A DNA stretch of 64,000 bases from JACVRW01 sp963734365 (GTDB taxonomy: Bacteria > Actinomycetota > Thermoleophilia > Solirubrobacterales > Thermoleophilaceae): assembly GCA_963734365.1 (NCBI GenBank), contig CAVTGV010000003.1, positions 62,001-126,000 of the forward strand, in the 5' to 3' direction. Of the stretch, positions 34,214 through 43,869 are shown in pieces (the stretch's first letter is position 1; each line of letters opens with the position of its first letter). A program made the position numbers and the translations under genes. The notes beneath the pieces are model-generated. The model was not told the DNA's origin. It was given only the letters and a program-made list of their open reading frames with translations, and did no database searches.

Positions 34214-34726
34214 ATGGCCCATGTCCCCGCCTCGATCTCCGCTCAAGACGAGACGCGGCTCCCCTACGGAGTGCTGCTCGCCCGCCTCGGGCAGGAATCG
34301 ACCGCGCGCTTCCGGCGTGCGCTGCGCCCGCTCAACCTGACCGCCCAGCAGTTCATCGTGATGAAGCAGCTGGAGGCGCTCGGCCCGTCCTCACAGGCCG
34401 CTGTGGCCGACGGCCTGGGGATCGACTACAGCAACCTCGCCGGCGTGACCTCGAGCCTCTACGAGCGCGGCCTGATCGGGCGCACCCGCGACGAGTCCGA
34501 CCGCCGCCGCTACGTGATCGAGCTCACCGGCGACGGGCGCCGGCTGCTGCGCGACGCCGACAACGCGATCGGGACCGGTGAGGACGACCTGCTGGGCTCC
34601 CTGGACGAGCTCGAACGCGAGCAGCTGTGGGACCTGCTGCGGCGCCTGGCCGACTCGCTGGAGCTGTGCCCCGGCGCCGAGGTCGAGGAGTGCTCGAAGG
34701 CGCTCTCGTCCGAAGCCTCCGGCTGA
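34214..34726 (+). CDS. MarR-family transcriptional regulator
   Basis: A 170-residue winged-helix regulator (QQFIVMKQLEALGPSSQAAV, then GIDYSNLAGVTSSLYERGLI and RTRDESDRRRYVIELTGDGR), as in MarR proteins. The frame is open from 34181, but ATG 34214 leaves room for the operator-like palindromes at 34146-34175. It probably controls itself and the divergent YceI gene; the ligand is unknown. The C-terminus has two cysteines (LELCPGAEVEECS) that could sense redox. Confidence 0.85.
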   Translation: MAHVPASISAQDETRLPYGVLLARLGQESTARFRRALRPLNLTAQQFIVMKQLEALGPSSQAAVADGLGIDYSNLAGVTSSLYERGLIGRTRDESDRRRYVIELTGDGRRLLRDADNAIGTGEDDLLGSLDELEREQLWDLLRRLADSLELCPGAEVEECSKALSSEASG

Positions 34727-34750
34727 GACCGACCACGGTTGCCAGCGGGG

Positions 34751-35308
34751 TTACAGCGGCTTCTCGTAGATCGCCAGGTCGCACGGGGTGGCCAGCAGGG
34801 GCGCGAGGTGCGGATAGGCGTCGTCCAGCGTGCTGATCCGGCTGAGGCGGTAGCCGCGCCGGCCGTACCACGCCCTGAGGAACTCCTTCTCAGGATGGCT
34901 CCAGCCGCGTGGGAGGAGCAGCTCGAGCTGCATGGCGCGGAGCCCGCGGTCACGGCTCGAGCCTTCGGCGAAGTCGAGGAGCGCTCGGCCGATACCGGAG
35001 CCGCGCCGCTCTGGGGCGGCCACCAGCAGCCCGAACTCGCTGACGTCGTCGGCGATGTCGTGGAGGCGGACGCTGCCGACGATCACATCCGCCGAGGCGG
35101 CTACCACCACCTCGCGCGCCCTGATCAGCTCTGCGAGCTCGGACGGCGTGGTTCGCGTGGCTCCGGTGCGCCATAGCCCGCTCTCGGTGGTCGCGTAGAC
35201 GGAGTTGATGAGATCGCTCAGGTGCTCGAGGAGCCGGCCGTCTTCACCTGCCGCGGGCTCCAGCGTCCGGACCTCGATGGCGGTCGTGGCTCGGCTCTCA
35301 AGGCTCAT
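34751..35308 (-). CDS. GNAT-family N-acetyltransferase
   Basis: A 185-residue protein with the GNAT fold. The acetyl-CoA pyrophosphate loop is in VAAPERRGSGIGRALLDFAE, and the preceding strand is GSVRLHDIADDVSEFGLLV. The substrate cannot be told. It diverges from the LysR gene and could be controlled by it. Confidence 0.82.
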   Translation of the reverse strand: MSLESRATTAIEVRTLEPAAGEDGRLLEHLSDLINSVYATTESGLWRTGATRTTPSELAELIRAREVVVAASADVIVGSVRLHDIADDVSEFGLLVAAPERRGSGIGRALLDFAEGSSRDRGLRAMQLELLLPRGWSHPEKEFLRAWYGRRGYRLSRISTLDDAYPHLAPLLATPCDLAIYEKPL

Positions 35309-35387
35309 GACCCGATGATGGCCAACGACATCGAGTGATGCAATTCATAGTTCTCACACAAGCGATCGTTTCGTATCATCCTTCGCC

Positions 35388-36269
35388 ATCGATCTCCGGC
35401 AGCTGAAAAGCGTCGAGGCGGTGGCGCGCCACCGTCACTTCACCCGGGCCGCGGAGGAGCTCCACCTCTCGCAGTCGGCGCTGTCACACCAGATTCGGCG
35501 GCTCGAGCGGGAGCTCGGCACCCCGCTGTTCGAGCGCACGAGCCGCCGCGTGACGCCCACTCAGGCAGGACTGGCGATCGCCGCTCGAGCCCGCCGTGTC
35601 CTAGCGGAGGTGAATGGAGCACGTGAGGAGGTCGACGAGCTCCGCGGCGTGCTGCGCGGCCGCATCTGGATCGGGGCGCTCCTGCCTGCAGGGGACCTGG
35701 ACGTTCCCGGCCTGCTGGCGCGCTTCAGCCGAGACCACCCGGGCATCGAGGTCGGGCTCCGCGAGGGCATCGCCGCCGACATGCTCCAGTTCCTGGCTGC
35801 CGACGAGCTCGACGCGGCCTTCTGCCTACTGGCCGGCGAGATCCCCGACGAGCTCGACTCCGAGCGACTTACCGACGAGGAGGTGGTGGCCGCCTTCGCC
35901 CCCGACCGTGCGCCGCGGGGGCCCGACGTCGGCGCGGCCGAGCTCGCCGAAGCCGTGCTCGTCGCGCCTCGCCGCGGCTCGGCGATCACCTCGGCCTTGG
36001 ACGAGCTGTTCGCCGGAGCGGGGCAGCCACTTCGGCTCGCCCTCGAGAGCGGCGACCCGTTCCTACTGCGCTCCCTCGCCGCACGAGGCTTCGGCACGGC
36101 GATTCTGCCTCGCTCGATGATCGGGCTGGAAGGACCGGCCGTGGCAGTGCGAAGACTGCGCCCGGCCATTCGCCTGCCCGTGGCTCTGGTCTGGCGCCGC
36201 GAGCGCAACGCGCCGCCCGCGGCACGCAAGTTCATCGAGTTCGTCCGGCGGGAGACGGCCGGCTCCTAG
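35388..36269 (+). CDS. LysR-family transcriptional regulator
   Basis: The helix-turn-helix domain reads DLRQLKSVEAVARHRHFTRA, then ELHLSQSALSHQIRRLEREL and GTPLFERTSRRVTPTQAG. An effector-binding domain follows to about residue 290. The conserved sequence begins at 35391, where no ATG, GTG or TTG is available: the codon at 35388 is ATC. GTG 35421 would cut off the first helix. Either a rare start is used or an error hides the start. It is divergent from the GNAT gene across an AT-rich 79-base gap. Confidence 0.82.
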   Translation: MDLRQLKSVEAVARHRHFTRAAEELHLSQSALSHQIRRLERELGTPLFERTSRRVTPTQAGLAIAARARRVLAEVNGAREEVDELRGVLRGRIWIGALLPAGDLDVPGLLARFSRDHPGIEVGLREGIAADMLQFLAADELDAAFCLLAGEIPDELDSERLTDEEVVAAFAPDRAPRGPDVGAAELAEAVLVAPRRGSAITSALDELFAGAGQPLRLALESGDPFLLRSLAARGFGTAILPRSMIGLEGPAVAVRRLRPAIRLPVALVWRRERNAPPAARKFIEFVRRETAGS

Positions 36270-36682
36270 CGTCGGCCGGACCGCCGCTGGGCATCTGCCC
36301 TGCCTGCGGCTCAGGCCGTCCGTCGGGATCTTTCGCTCCTCTGAGCCCTCGTCGGCCAGGGGTACGGGTCGAGCCGGTCGAGGCGGGTCGTGGGCTCGTC
36401 GGAGCAGCTGCGCCTCGGTGGGCGATGGGGGCCGTTTGGCGGCCGGCCGACACCGGTTGTGAAGTAGCCGGGGCGCCCCTGGTGGAGGCGGTTTTGCGTA
36501 TACGTGCACGGGTTTTCGGGGGTTAAAAATTCGCAATTTGCGGGAAAACCGAGCGAATCTTGTGCGTTGGTTGGTCGAGCAGTGCGAAGTGGTGGGTAGG
36601 TCGAAACGGTCTCGAGGGATCCCTTTGTGAGTGTCGAACGAACAGCACCAGTAGTGGCCCGGCCGGAGGTCGGGGGCTCCGC
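36270..36682 (+). other. 413-base intergenic region before the repeat-protein gene
   Basis: No gene is seen. The second half contains an unusual AT-richer patch at about 36505-36570 with GGGTTAAAAATTCGCAATTT. A purine-rich run and GGAGG at 36664-36668 precede ATG 36683. The patch is a plausible promoter, but I cannot assign -35/-10 boxes with certainty. Confidence 0.4.
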
Positions 36683-39600
36683 ATGAAGCGTCTGGCGACA
36701 GCAGCGGCTGTCGCCTGCGCAGCCTTGGCGGCCTGGGCACCCAGCGCCGGTGCCCAGCTTCCCGCCGCTCCCGCTGCTCCGTCGTTGACCGATCCCGCCG
36801 CGGCGGTTTCCGATGTCACGGAAGCGGTTCCCGCGGTGGCCGAGGCGGTCCCCGAGGTCGTCGAAGCGGTCCCGGACGCGACCGAGGTGGCTGCCGCGCC
36901 GACGCCGGCGGCCGACCCGCCGGCCGCGCCTCAGCCTGAGGCCGCCCCGGCTCCGGTCGACTCGCCGTCGTCCACTCCGGCCGCGCCTTCGGACGGCGGT
37001 GGCCGAGCCATCGACCCAGCAGGCCGATCCGGTGAGCGCGCCGGCCGAGGACAGCGCGCCGGCCCCTGCTCCCTCCGAGAGCGTGGCCTCGCCGAGCGAC
37101 GGCACCGACAGCGCACCGGCTTCGCTGCCGGCGAGCCGCCGATGTCGTCGCGCCGGTGACCGATGCCGCGGACGACGTGGTCGCCGCGCTGCCGCTCGAG
37201 ACGACCGACACCAGCGAAACGATCGACACGCCCGACGCGCCCGTGCCGCCTCTGCCCGAAGCGGACGCTGCCCCCTCGACGCCGGGGACGACCGAGACTC
37301 CGGCCCTGCCCGTCCCGGCACCCGCCCCGGCCGCTGCCGACGACCCGCCCCTGGCGGCAGTCGAGCCGCCGACGGGCTGCTCGCCGGTGACCGACACAAC
37401 CAATGACCTGGTCGGCCCCGACAGACACCGCCGACGACGTTGCGGGCGTTCTCACCCAGCCGGCCGATCCGGTGGCCCCGGCCGAGACGTCCGGCGACGT
37501 GGTTGCCCCGCTGACTGACGCGGGCGACGATCTGGTGGCGCCGGTGGCCGAGACGTCCGGCGATGTGGTTTCTCCGCTGGGCGACGTCGCCACCGATCTG
37601 ATGGCACCGGTCACCGACATCGCGGACGACGTGGCGGCCCCGGTGACGGACGCCGCTGACGATCTGGTCGCGCCGGTCACGGATGCCACGGACGGTCTGG
37701 TCGCGCCGGTCGCGGACGTCACGGATGATCTGCTGGCACCGGTCGCGGATGCCGCGGACGATCTGGTCGCCCCGGTCGCCGACGCCACGGATGATCTGCT
37801 CGCCCCGGTCGCGGATGCCACGGACGATCTGCTGGCACCGGTCGCGGACGTCACGGATGATCTGCTGGCCCCGGTCACGGACGTCACGGACGATCTGCTG
37901 GCCCCGGTCGCGGACGTCGACGGACGATCTGGTCGCCCCGGTCGCCGGACGTCACGGACGATCTGCTCGCCCCGGTCGCCGACGTGACGGACGATCTGGT
38001 CGCCCCGGTCACGGACGTCACGGACGATCTGCTGGCCCCGGTCGCCGACGTGACGGACGATCTGCTCGCCCCGGTCACGGACGTGACGGACGATCTGCTC
38101 GCCCCGGTCACGGACGTCACGGACGATCTGCTGGCCCCGGTCGCCGACGTGACGGACGATCTGGTCGCCCCGGTCACGGACGTCACGGACGATCTGCTGG
38201 CCCCGGTCGCCGACGTGACGGATGATCTGCTGGCCCCGGTCGCGGACGTCACGGACGATCTGCTGGCCCCGGTCGCCGACGTCACGGATGATCTGCTGGC
38301 CCCGGTCGCCGACGTCACGGATGATCTGCTGGCCCCGGTCGCCGACGTCACGGACGATCTGCTGGCCCCGGTCGCGGACGTCACGGATGATCTGCTGGCC
38401 CCGGTCGCCGATCTCACGGACGATCTGCTGACCCCGGTCGCCGACGTCACGGACGATCTGCTCGCTCCGGTCACGGACGTGACGGATGATCTGCTGGCCC
38501 CGGTCGCCGATCTCACGGATGATCTGCTGGCCCCGGTCACGGACGTGACGGATGATCTGCTGGCCCCGGTCGCCGATCTCACGGATGATCTGCTGGCCCC
38601 GGTCGCCGACGTCACGGATGATCTGCTGGCCCGGTGGCCGATCTCACGGATGATCTGCTGGCGCCGGTCACGGACGTCACGGATGATCTGCTGGCCCCGG
38701 TCGCCGACTCACGGATGATCTGCTGGCCCCGGTCGCCGACGTCACGGATGATCTGCTGGCCCCGGTCGCCGATCGTCACGGATGATCTGCTGGCCCCGGT
38801 CGCCGATGTCACGGATGATCTGCTCGCCCCGGTCGCGGATGTCACGGATGATCTGCTGGCGCCGGTCACGGACGTGACGGATGATCTGCTGGCCCCGGTG
38901 GCCGATCTCACGGATGATCTGCTGGCGCCGGTCACGGACGTCACAGATGATCTGCTCGCCCCGGTTGCGGACGCTGCCGACGATCTGCTCGCCCCGGTCA
39001 CCAACACCGCCGACGATCTGCTGGCTCCGGTGACTGATGCCGCGGATGATCTGCTCGCCTCGGTGCTCGACGAGGCCGGCGCTCTTGTCGGACCGTTGGT
39101 TGCACCGGTGACGGGGACGCTGGCGCCCATCGTTGATTCAGTCGCACCGGTGTTCGCTGGGCTGGATCAGGCCCTTTCACCGGTAGGCGGACTGGTGGCG
39201 CCCCTTACCGGCTCGCTCCCCCGGGTGGATGTCGATCTGGGCGTCGAACTCCCTGGCCCCCACGCCGGTTCCCCGGTGCCGACCTCGGGACCCGTGGTCA
39301 ACGACCGCGGTGTGGCCGCGCTCAAGGATCCGCCGGTGAGCTCGTCCCCGACCGGGATGGGTCTCGGGTCGCCGACACTCTCGCCGACGCCGGCTGACTC
39401 CGGCTCGTCGGTTCACGCCCGCAACTTCGCCGCCGGAACTGGCAACGCGGCCGAATCCATGCCGCTATGGGCCGCAGCCCCGTTCGCGCATGCTGTTGCT
39501 GTCGCCACCGTGGGTGTGCCTGCTGGTGACGTTGGGTCCTCGCAGCGGCCGGTGGGTGGCGGTTCGGCGCCTGCGCCGGCGCCGGCGGCGAGTTCGGCTG

Positions 39601-39761
39601 CGGGTTCGGCGGGTGGGTTTGGGTTTGGTTTCAGCTCTTTGTTTGCTCTTCTTGCTTCTCTGGCGGCGTTTGCCGCTTTCCGCTATGGCCGGCGTTTGCG
39701 TTTGGCGCCGGTGTTGTGGCGGCCGGCGGCTTTTGTGGCCGTCATCGAGCGGCCTGGTTAG
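36683..39761 (+). CDS. Secreted tandem-repeat surface protein with C-terminal membrane anchor, frame broken many times
   Basis: From ATG 36683 a signal peptide is clear (MKRLATAAAVACAALAAWAP, then AGAQ). A Pro/Ala/Val-rich spacer follows. Then about 45 tandem 11-residue repeats of the form DDLLAPVADVT fill about 37500-39070. The C-terminal part has Pro/Ser-rich sequence, a hydrophobic helix (FSSLFALLASLAAFAAF) and basic residues (RYGRRLRL), as in anchored wall proteins. The reading frame switches near 37000, 37150, 37400, 37915-37960, 38635, 38705 and 38770. Corrected, it would be about 1,025 residues. No family recognised. The 3' part prefers T in third positions, unlike neighbours. Confidence 0.75.
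37500..39070 (+). repeat. Coding 33-base tandem repeat array, about 45 units
   Basis: The unit is close to GACGTCACGGATGATCTGCT followed by GGCCCCGGTCGCC, encoding DVTDDLLAPVA. Copies alternate between APVADV, APVTDV and APVADL. The central copies (about 37980-38900) are nearly identical in DNA and the outer ones are more diverged. Near-identical neighbours suggest recent expansion by slippage or unequal recombination, and they also make the array prone to assembly error. Confidence 0.92.
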
Positions 39762-39832
39762 CCCTTTCGGGGTCGATCAGGTCTGCCTGGGTGCTGTGCG
39801 TGCCTGGGCCAATCGCTCGATGAGGAGAAACC

Positions 39833-41291
39833 ATGTTTTCGACATATGGCTCGGGCATCCGGCGAGCCGGGCTGGTGGCAGTGATTGCCGCTGTGGTCCT
39901 GTTGTGGGTGCCCGCTACCGGCTTTGCCGCCGGCGCCTCGGGGACGGCGACGTTGCGTCCCGTGCTGGCACCGGTCGGCGCAGGCCGGGACGGCCCCGGT
40001 GGCGAGGTGGGCGGGGTATTGGACCCCTAGGGCCCATTCGCGTGCCGAGGGGCTAGTGCAGCGGCGCGTGAGGGTGATTCAGCGTGTGCTGACTCGGTTG
40101 GGTAAGCGTCCGGGGCCGGTGGACGGGTTGTTTGGTCCGTTGACCGAGGCTGGTGTGGTGCGCTTTCAGCGCTCGGTGGGTATCGCCGCGGACGGGGTCG
40201 TTGGGCGCCAGACCGCCCGGCAGCTGTTGGCTGCCGCGACACGCCTGTCTGACACGCGGCTGGCGCGCAACCCGGGCGCGGCTCGGGACACGGGTCGGTT
40301 TGCCAGTGCGCGTTTGCCGAGGGGCGGGACGGTCGACCAGGCCGCACAGAACGGGCCCACTGGGCTCGGTGCTTCGGTCTCGCAGGCCGCCGCGCCGGGC
40401 CAGGAGGAAGAGGTCGAGCCGGCTCTGATGCTGGCGTTGGCGCTGCCTCTGCTGCTGGTCTCGGCGCTGCTGGGTGCGCTGCGGGGACGCGTCACACCCG
40501 CACGCGAACCGAAGACAAACGGAGGAACCATGAACAACTCAGTAATGATCCCGGCCGCCCCCCGGCCGGCGCCGGAAACCACCGGCCACAGCGGTAACAC
40601 CGGTAACAACAACAAGGCCCCGGCCAGGCCGGAGCAGCGCGAGGCGTTGCGGGCGATCGGGTATGTGACCGGCGGCCCGCAGGGGGATGTCGAGGAGTCG
40701 GGGGTGCGCGACCAGATGGCCGCCATCGCCGCCAGCTGTGTGCAACGCGGCTGGGATCTGCTGGAGATCGTCCGCGATGTGGAACGCGAAGGCGTCCGGG
40801 CCCCCGAACGACCCGGACTGGTCCACGCCCTCAAACGCCTGGAGGCCGGTGAGGCCGGCTGCCTGATCATCTACTCGCTGCCAAGGCTGAGCCCCACGGT
40901 GACCGAGCTGGGCAGCATCCTCAAGCAGATCGGCCGCGGCGGCGGGCGGTTTGTCTCGCTAGAGGACCAGATCGACACCGCCGAACCGGCCGGACGAAAG
41001 GCGGCCAACGTGATCGTCTCGGTCAGCGGCTGGGAACGCGAACGACTCGGCGAACGCACCCGCGAAGGGCTCGCCGCGGCCCGCGCCAAAGGCAGCTCGA
41101 TCAGCCGCCCCTCGGTACAAGACGTGCCCATGCTCAAAGAACGCGTCGCCGAAATGAGAGCCGAAGGCATGACCCTCCAAGCGATCGCCGACTGGCTCAA
41201 CGACGCCGGCGTACCCACCCTAAGAGGCGGACAGAAATGGCGCCCCTCAAGCGTCCAAGCCGCCGCCGGCTACAAAAGACCCAAACGATGA
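39833..41291 (+). CDS. Peptidoglycan-binding, membrane-anchored protein with degenerate serine-recombinase domain (one frame break)
   Basis: From ATG 39833 (GAGGAG upstream) the first frame gives a signal peptide (GLVAVIAAVVLLWVPATGFA). A break near 40010-40030 moves to the next frame. That frame has a PG_binding_1 domain (IQRVLTRLGKRPGPVDGLFG then ADGVVGRQTARQLL), a membrane helix (ALMLALALPLLLVSALLGAL) and a linker. A resolvase-like domain (from about 40650) and a recombinase-type HTH tail (TLQAIADWLNDAGVPTLRGG) follow. Removing one base gives 485 residues. The catalytic Ser of YxRVS is Gly (YVTGG), and PRLSP replaces DRLSR, so recombination is unlikely. Predicted topology puts the wall domain outside and the DNA-binding-like domain inside. 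Confidence 0.78.
40521..40532 (+). promoter_or_regulatory. Internal ribosome-binding site and in-frame ATG before the recombinase-like domain
   Basis: GGAGG at 40521-40525 stands four bases before an in-frame ATG at 40530. That start would give a separate soluble protein of 253 residues containing only the linker, the resolvase-like domain and the HTH tail, without the membrane helix. The sequence could thus make both a tethered and a free form, or mark the boundary of two fused genes. Confidence 0.55.
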
Positions 41292-41338
41292 CCCCACGGT
41301 CACACAAGCGGGATCAACGTCCACACCGCGAGACCGTC

Positions 41339-42334
41339 CTAGCTGAGCCATTCGTAGAGGGGGCCCTCGGCGACGGTGACCAGCTCGGGCTCGATCTCGT
41401 TGCCGGCGGCGACGAGCGCCTCGGCCACCGCGACGTAGTCGCGCCCGGGCAGGGCGTGGGCGCCCGAGCCGTGCGCGGCCCACGCCAGGGGCGTGCCGGA
41501 GGCGGTGGCCGGGTTCGCTTCCGCTCCTCGAGCCAGCAGCCGCCGGACGACGTCCGGGCTGCCCACCCAGGCGGCGTGGTGAAGCAGGCTGCCGTTGGGT
41601 GAACCTCCCACCACACCGGCGAAGTCGGGGCCCACGGCGTCAACGACCGCGTCGAGCTCCCCGCGCAGGGCGGCGAGGATCAGCACCTCCTGAGGATCCG
41701 GATCGAGCGCGTCCGGCAACGGTGCCTCGGGGCGCTCGCCACGAGCCACCGCCGCCACTGCCAGATCCGCGGCGGCCACATCCGTGGCCGCGCCCTGGCC
41801 CGCCAGCAGCCGCGCCTCCTCGGCGCGATTTCTCAGCAGCGCGTGCTGGTAGGGGGTGCGAAGGGGTACGCGACCGCGCCAGGTCTCGCCCCCGGGCCGA
41901 TCGAGCTCGGCCCCGCGGTCGGCCAGCAGGGCCAGGAACTCCGTCCCGCGGCCGCGCCGCACGGCGTGGGCCAGCAGGGCTCCCTCGTTGGGGTCGGCCC
42001 CGGCGTCGAGCAGCAGGCGGACGTGCTCCAGGCGTTCGTCGTCGAGCGCGTGCGCCAAGGCGTTGGTGCCGTTCGGCTGGGCGCCGTGGCCCAAGAGCAG
42101 CGCCAGGCATGCCGGATCCTCGGCTTCGGTGGCGTGGTAGAGCGACTCGCCGTCGTCGGGATCGGCTCCGGCCTCGAGCAGCAGGCGGGTGAGCTGGGGA
42201 TCGTGGGCGATGCCGGCCGCGCCGTAGAGGGCCGACATGCGCCCGTGCTCGTTCACGAAGGAGGCGTTGGGATCGGCGCCGCGCCGGAGCAGCGCTTGGG
42301 CGAGCTCGGCCGACGCGAAGCACGAGTGGCACAC
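41339..42334 (-). CDS. Ankyrin-repeat protein
   Basis: From GTG 42334 a 331-residue protein with several ankyrin units can be traced (LAQALLRRGADPNASFVNEH, LTRLLLEAGADPDDGESLYH, HVRLLLDAGADPNEGALLAH, then VVRRLLARGAEANPATASGT). Coding-like sequence in the same frame continues upstream (AATGRHRTRAEALLAAQPAI) as far as a stop at 42551, but without a normal start codon. The true N-terminus is therefore unclear. Ankyrin repeats bind other proteins; no partner is suggested. Confidence 0.8.
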   Translation of the reverse strand: MCHSCFASAELAQALLRRGADPNASFVNEHGRMSALYGAAGIAHDPQLTRLLLEAGADPDDGESLYHATEAEDPACLALLLGHGAQPNGTNALAHALDDERLEHVRLLLDAGADPNEGALLAHAVRRGRGTEFLALLADRGAELDRPGGETWRGRVPLRTPYQHALLRNRAEEARLLAGQGAATDVAAADLAVAAVARGERPEAPLPDALDPDPQEVLILAALRGELDAVVDAVGPDFAGVVGGSPNGSLLHHAAWVGSPDVVRRLLARGAEANPATASGTPLAWAAHGSGAHALPGRDYVAVAEALVAAGNEIEPELVTVAEGPLYEWLS

Positions 42335-42614
42335 GTAGACGAGCGGCGCCCAGGCGCGCGGCCCGCCGGGCTCGTTGGGATCGCCCTCCCAGCCGTGCCC
42401 GAGTACGAGCCGGGCCCAATCGTCCTCGGCGATGGCCGGTTGGGCGGCGAGCAGCGCCTCGGCGCGTGTCCTGTGGCGCCCGGTGGCGGCGAGGACGAAC
42501 TCGTCGGCGGGGGTGGCGAGGGGCTGAGAGCCGATGACCGGCGGATTGAATCAAGTCTGCTGCGCCGGCCCTCTGAGACAATCCTCCTGCGTGCGTGGCC
42601 TACGCCCGGATCGG

Positions 42615-43370
42615 ATGGCTCTTCGGCTCTGCGCCTTCTGCGCCTGTGCAGCCGCGCTCTGGCTCGCGACGCCGCCGCCGCCGGCGCTCGCCGCGCCGCG
42701 GTGCGGCCCGGGGCAGTCCGACGCTCACGTGGTCGGCCGGCCTGGATCCGACACGGCCTGGCGGGCCGGGCCCCTCGCGCGCACGCGGCTCTGGCGCTCG
42801 GTGCCGAAGCGCAATGACAGCAGCATCGGCTGGGTCGGGTCGGGAGAGGCACCCTGGCTGCTGGTGCTGCGCACGGCACGGGATCGCCAGGGGCGCTGCT
42901 GGCTGCGCGTACGGCTGCCGTCCCGGCCCAACGACGCCGCCGCCTGGATCAACGCCGAGCGCGTGGAACTGCGGCCCACGCGCTGGCGCATCGTCGTGTC
43001 GCGACGCGCCCGGACGCTCACGGTCTACCGCGACAGTCGCCGGCTGCGTCGCTTTCGAGTGGTCGTCGGCACGCCCTCGACCCCCACGCCGCACGGCCTC
43101 TTCTCGATCGTGGGCGTCTGGCCCTGGGATCCGGCGGACTTCCTCGGCTCGTACATCCTTCCGATCACCGCGCACAGCAACGTGCTCCAGGAGTTCGGTG
43201 GGGGCGACGGGCGGGTGGGCATCCACGGACGCGGCGGGCCCAGCCTGCTCGATCCGCTCGGGGCCGCGCGCAGCCACGGCTGCATACGCCTGGCCAACGG
43301 CGCGATCGAATGGCTCGTCCGCAGGGTGGGCGCGCATCGGCTGCCCGGCATTCCCCTGCGCGTGCGCTGA
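42615..43370 (+). CDS. L,D-transpeptidase (YkuD domain), secreted
   Basis: A 251-residue protein with a signal peptide (MALRLCAFCACAAALWLATP, then APALAAP-like cleavage region). The C-terminal YkuD domain covers about residues 125-251. The catalytic motif SHGCIRLANGAIEWL has the active Cys, and HGRGG supplies the upstream His. It makes 3-3 cross-links in peptidoglycan or attaches proteins to it. It diverges from the ankyrin gene. Confidence 0.9.
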   Translation: MALRLCAFCACAAALWLATPPPPALAAPRCGPGQSDAHVVGRPGSDTAWRAGPLARTRLWRSVPKRNDSSIGWVGSGEAPWLLVLRTARDRQGRCWLRVRLPSRPNDAAAWINAERVELRPTRWRIVVSRRARTLTVYRDSRRLRRFRVVVGTPSTPTPHGLFSIVGVWPWDPADFLGSYILPITAHSNVLQEFGGGDGRVGIHGRGGPSLLDPLGAARSHGCIRLANGAIEWLVRRVGAHRLPGIPLRVR

Positions 43371-43390
43371 GCGGCCTCTGGGCGCCGCGT

Positions 43391-43413
43391 TCCCGTCCCG
43401 GGCGGGGCTTTTC
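43391..43413 (+). terminator. Possible intrinsic terminator after the L,D-transpeptidase gene
   Basis: A GC-rich stem-forming run, CCCGTCCCGGGCGGGGC, is followed by TTTT about 20 bases after the transpeptidase stop. The stem is short and the T-run is only four bases, so this is a weak call. Confidence 0.35.
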
Positions 43414-43462
43414 TGCCAAGGGGTGACGGCGACCGGAGTCTGCGGTACGTTGCCGTCCACAT

Positions 43463-43831
43463 GTGGTGAAGACGGCGCCTCGCGTTGCGCGCGTGGGCAC
43501 CCGGATTCGCTTCAGGCTGACCGTGACGAACGTCGGGTCGGTCGCTGCGCGGAGCGTGGTGATGGCGGACGTCCCGCCGGCGGCAGTCGCGCTGGCCGCT
43601 CTCAAGACTCGCACCCGAGGGCAGGTCGTCCGGGGAAACGCCGTATGGCGCCTCGGAACGCTCGCCCCGGGAGCGAAGCGCACCGTGAGCGGAACCGTCC
43701 GCATAAAGGCCGGGACCCCTGGCCTCAAGCGCAATCTGGTGCTGGTCACGGCCGCCAACGCCAAGCTGGCAAGGGATCGGGCCGATTCGAGGGTCAAGGC
43801 CCGGCAGCGGGTCTCGCCGGTCACCGGATAG
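43463..43831 (+). CDS. DUF11/CARDB-like domain protein without signal peptide
   Basis: The 122-residue protein is one beta-sandwich domain of the DUF11 type (GTRIRFRLTVTNVGSVAARS, VVMADVPPA, then WRLGTLAPGAKRTVSGTVRI). Such domains are usually parts of secreted surface proteins, but no signal peptide or anchor is present here. It may be a fragment of a larger gene, or the start may have been lost. GTG 43463 is used by default. Confidence 0.6.
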   Translation: MVKTAPRVARVGTRIRFRLTVTNVGSVAARSVVMADVPPAAVALAALKTRTRGQVVRGNAVWRLGTLAPGAKRTVSGTVRIKAGTPGLKRNLVLVTAANAKLARDRADSRVKARQRVSPVTG

Positions 43832-43869
43832 GCAGACAGCGGCTACCTCGAGGGCACGCCTGCCCTCGG

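Noticed and set aside
37500..39070. CRISPR-like array
   Set aside because: Units are contiguous 33-base coding repeats without unique spacers, and no cas genes are present.
40650..41291. Active serine recombinase or insertion-sequence resolvase
   Set aside because: The catalytic Ser is Gly, the DRLSR arginine motif is disrupted, there are no flanking inverted repeats, and the frame continues from a membrane protein.
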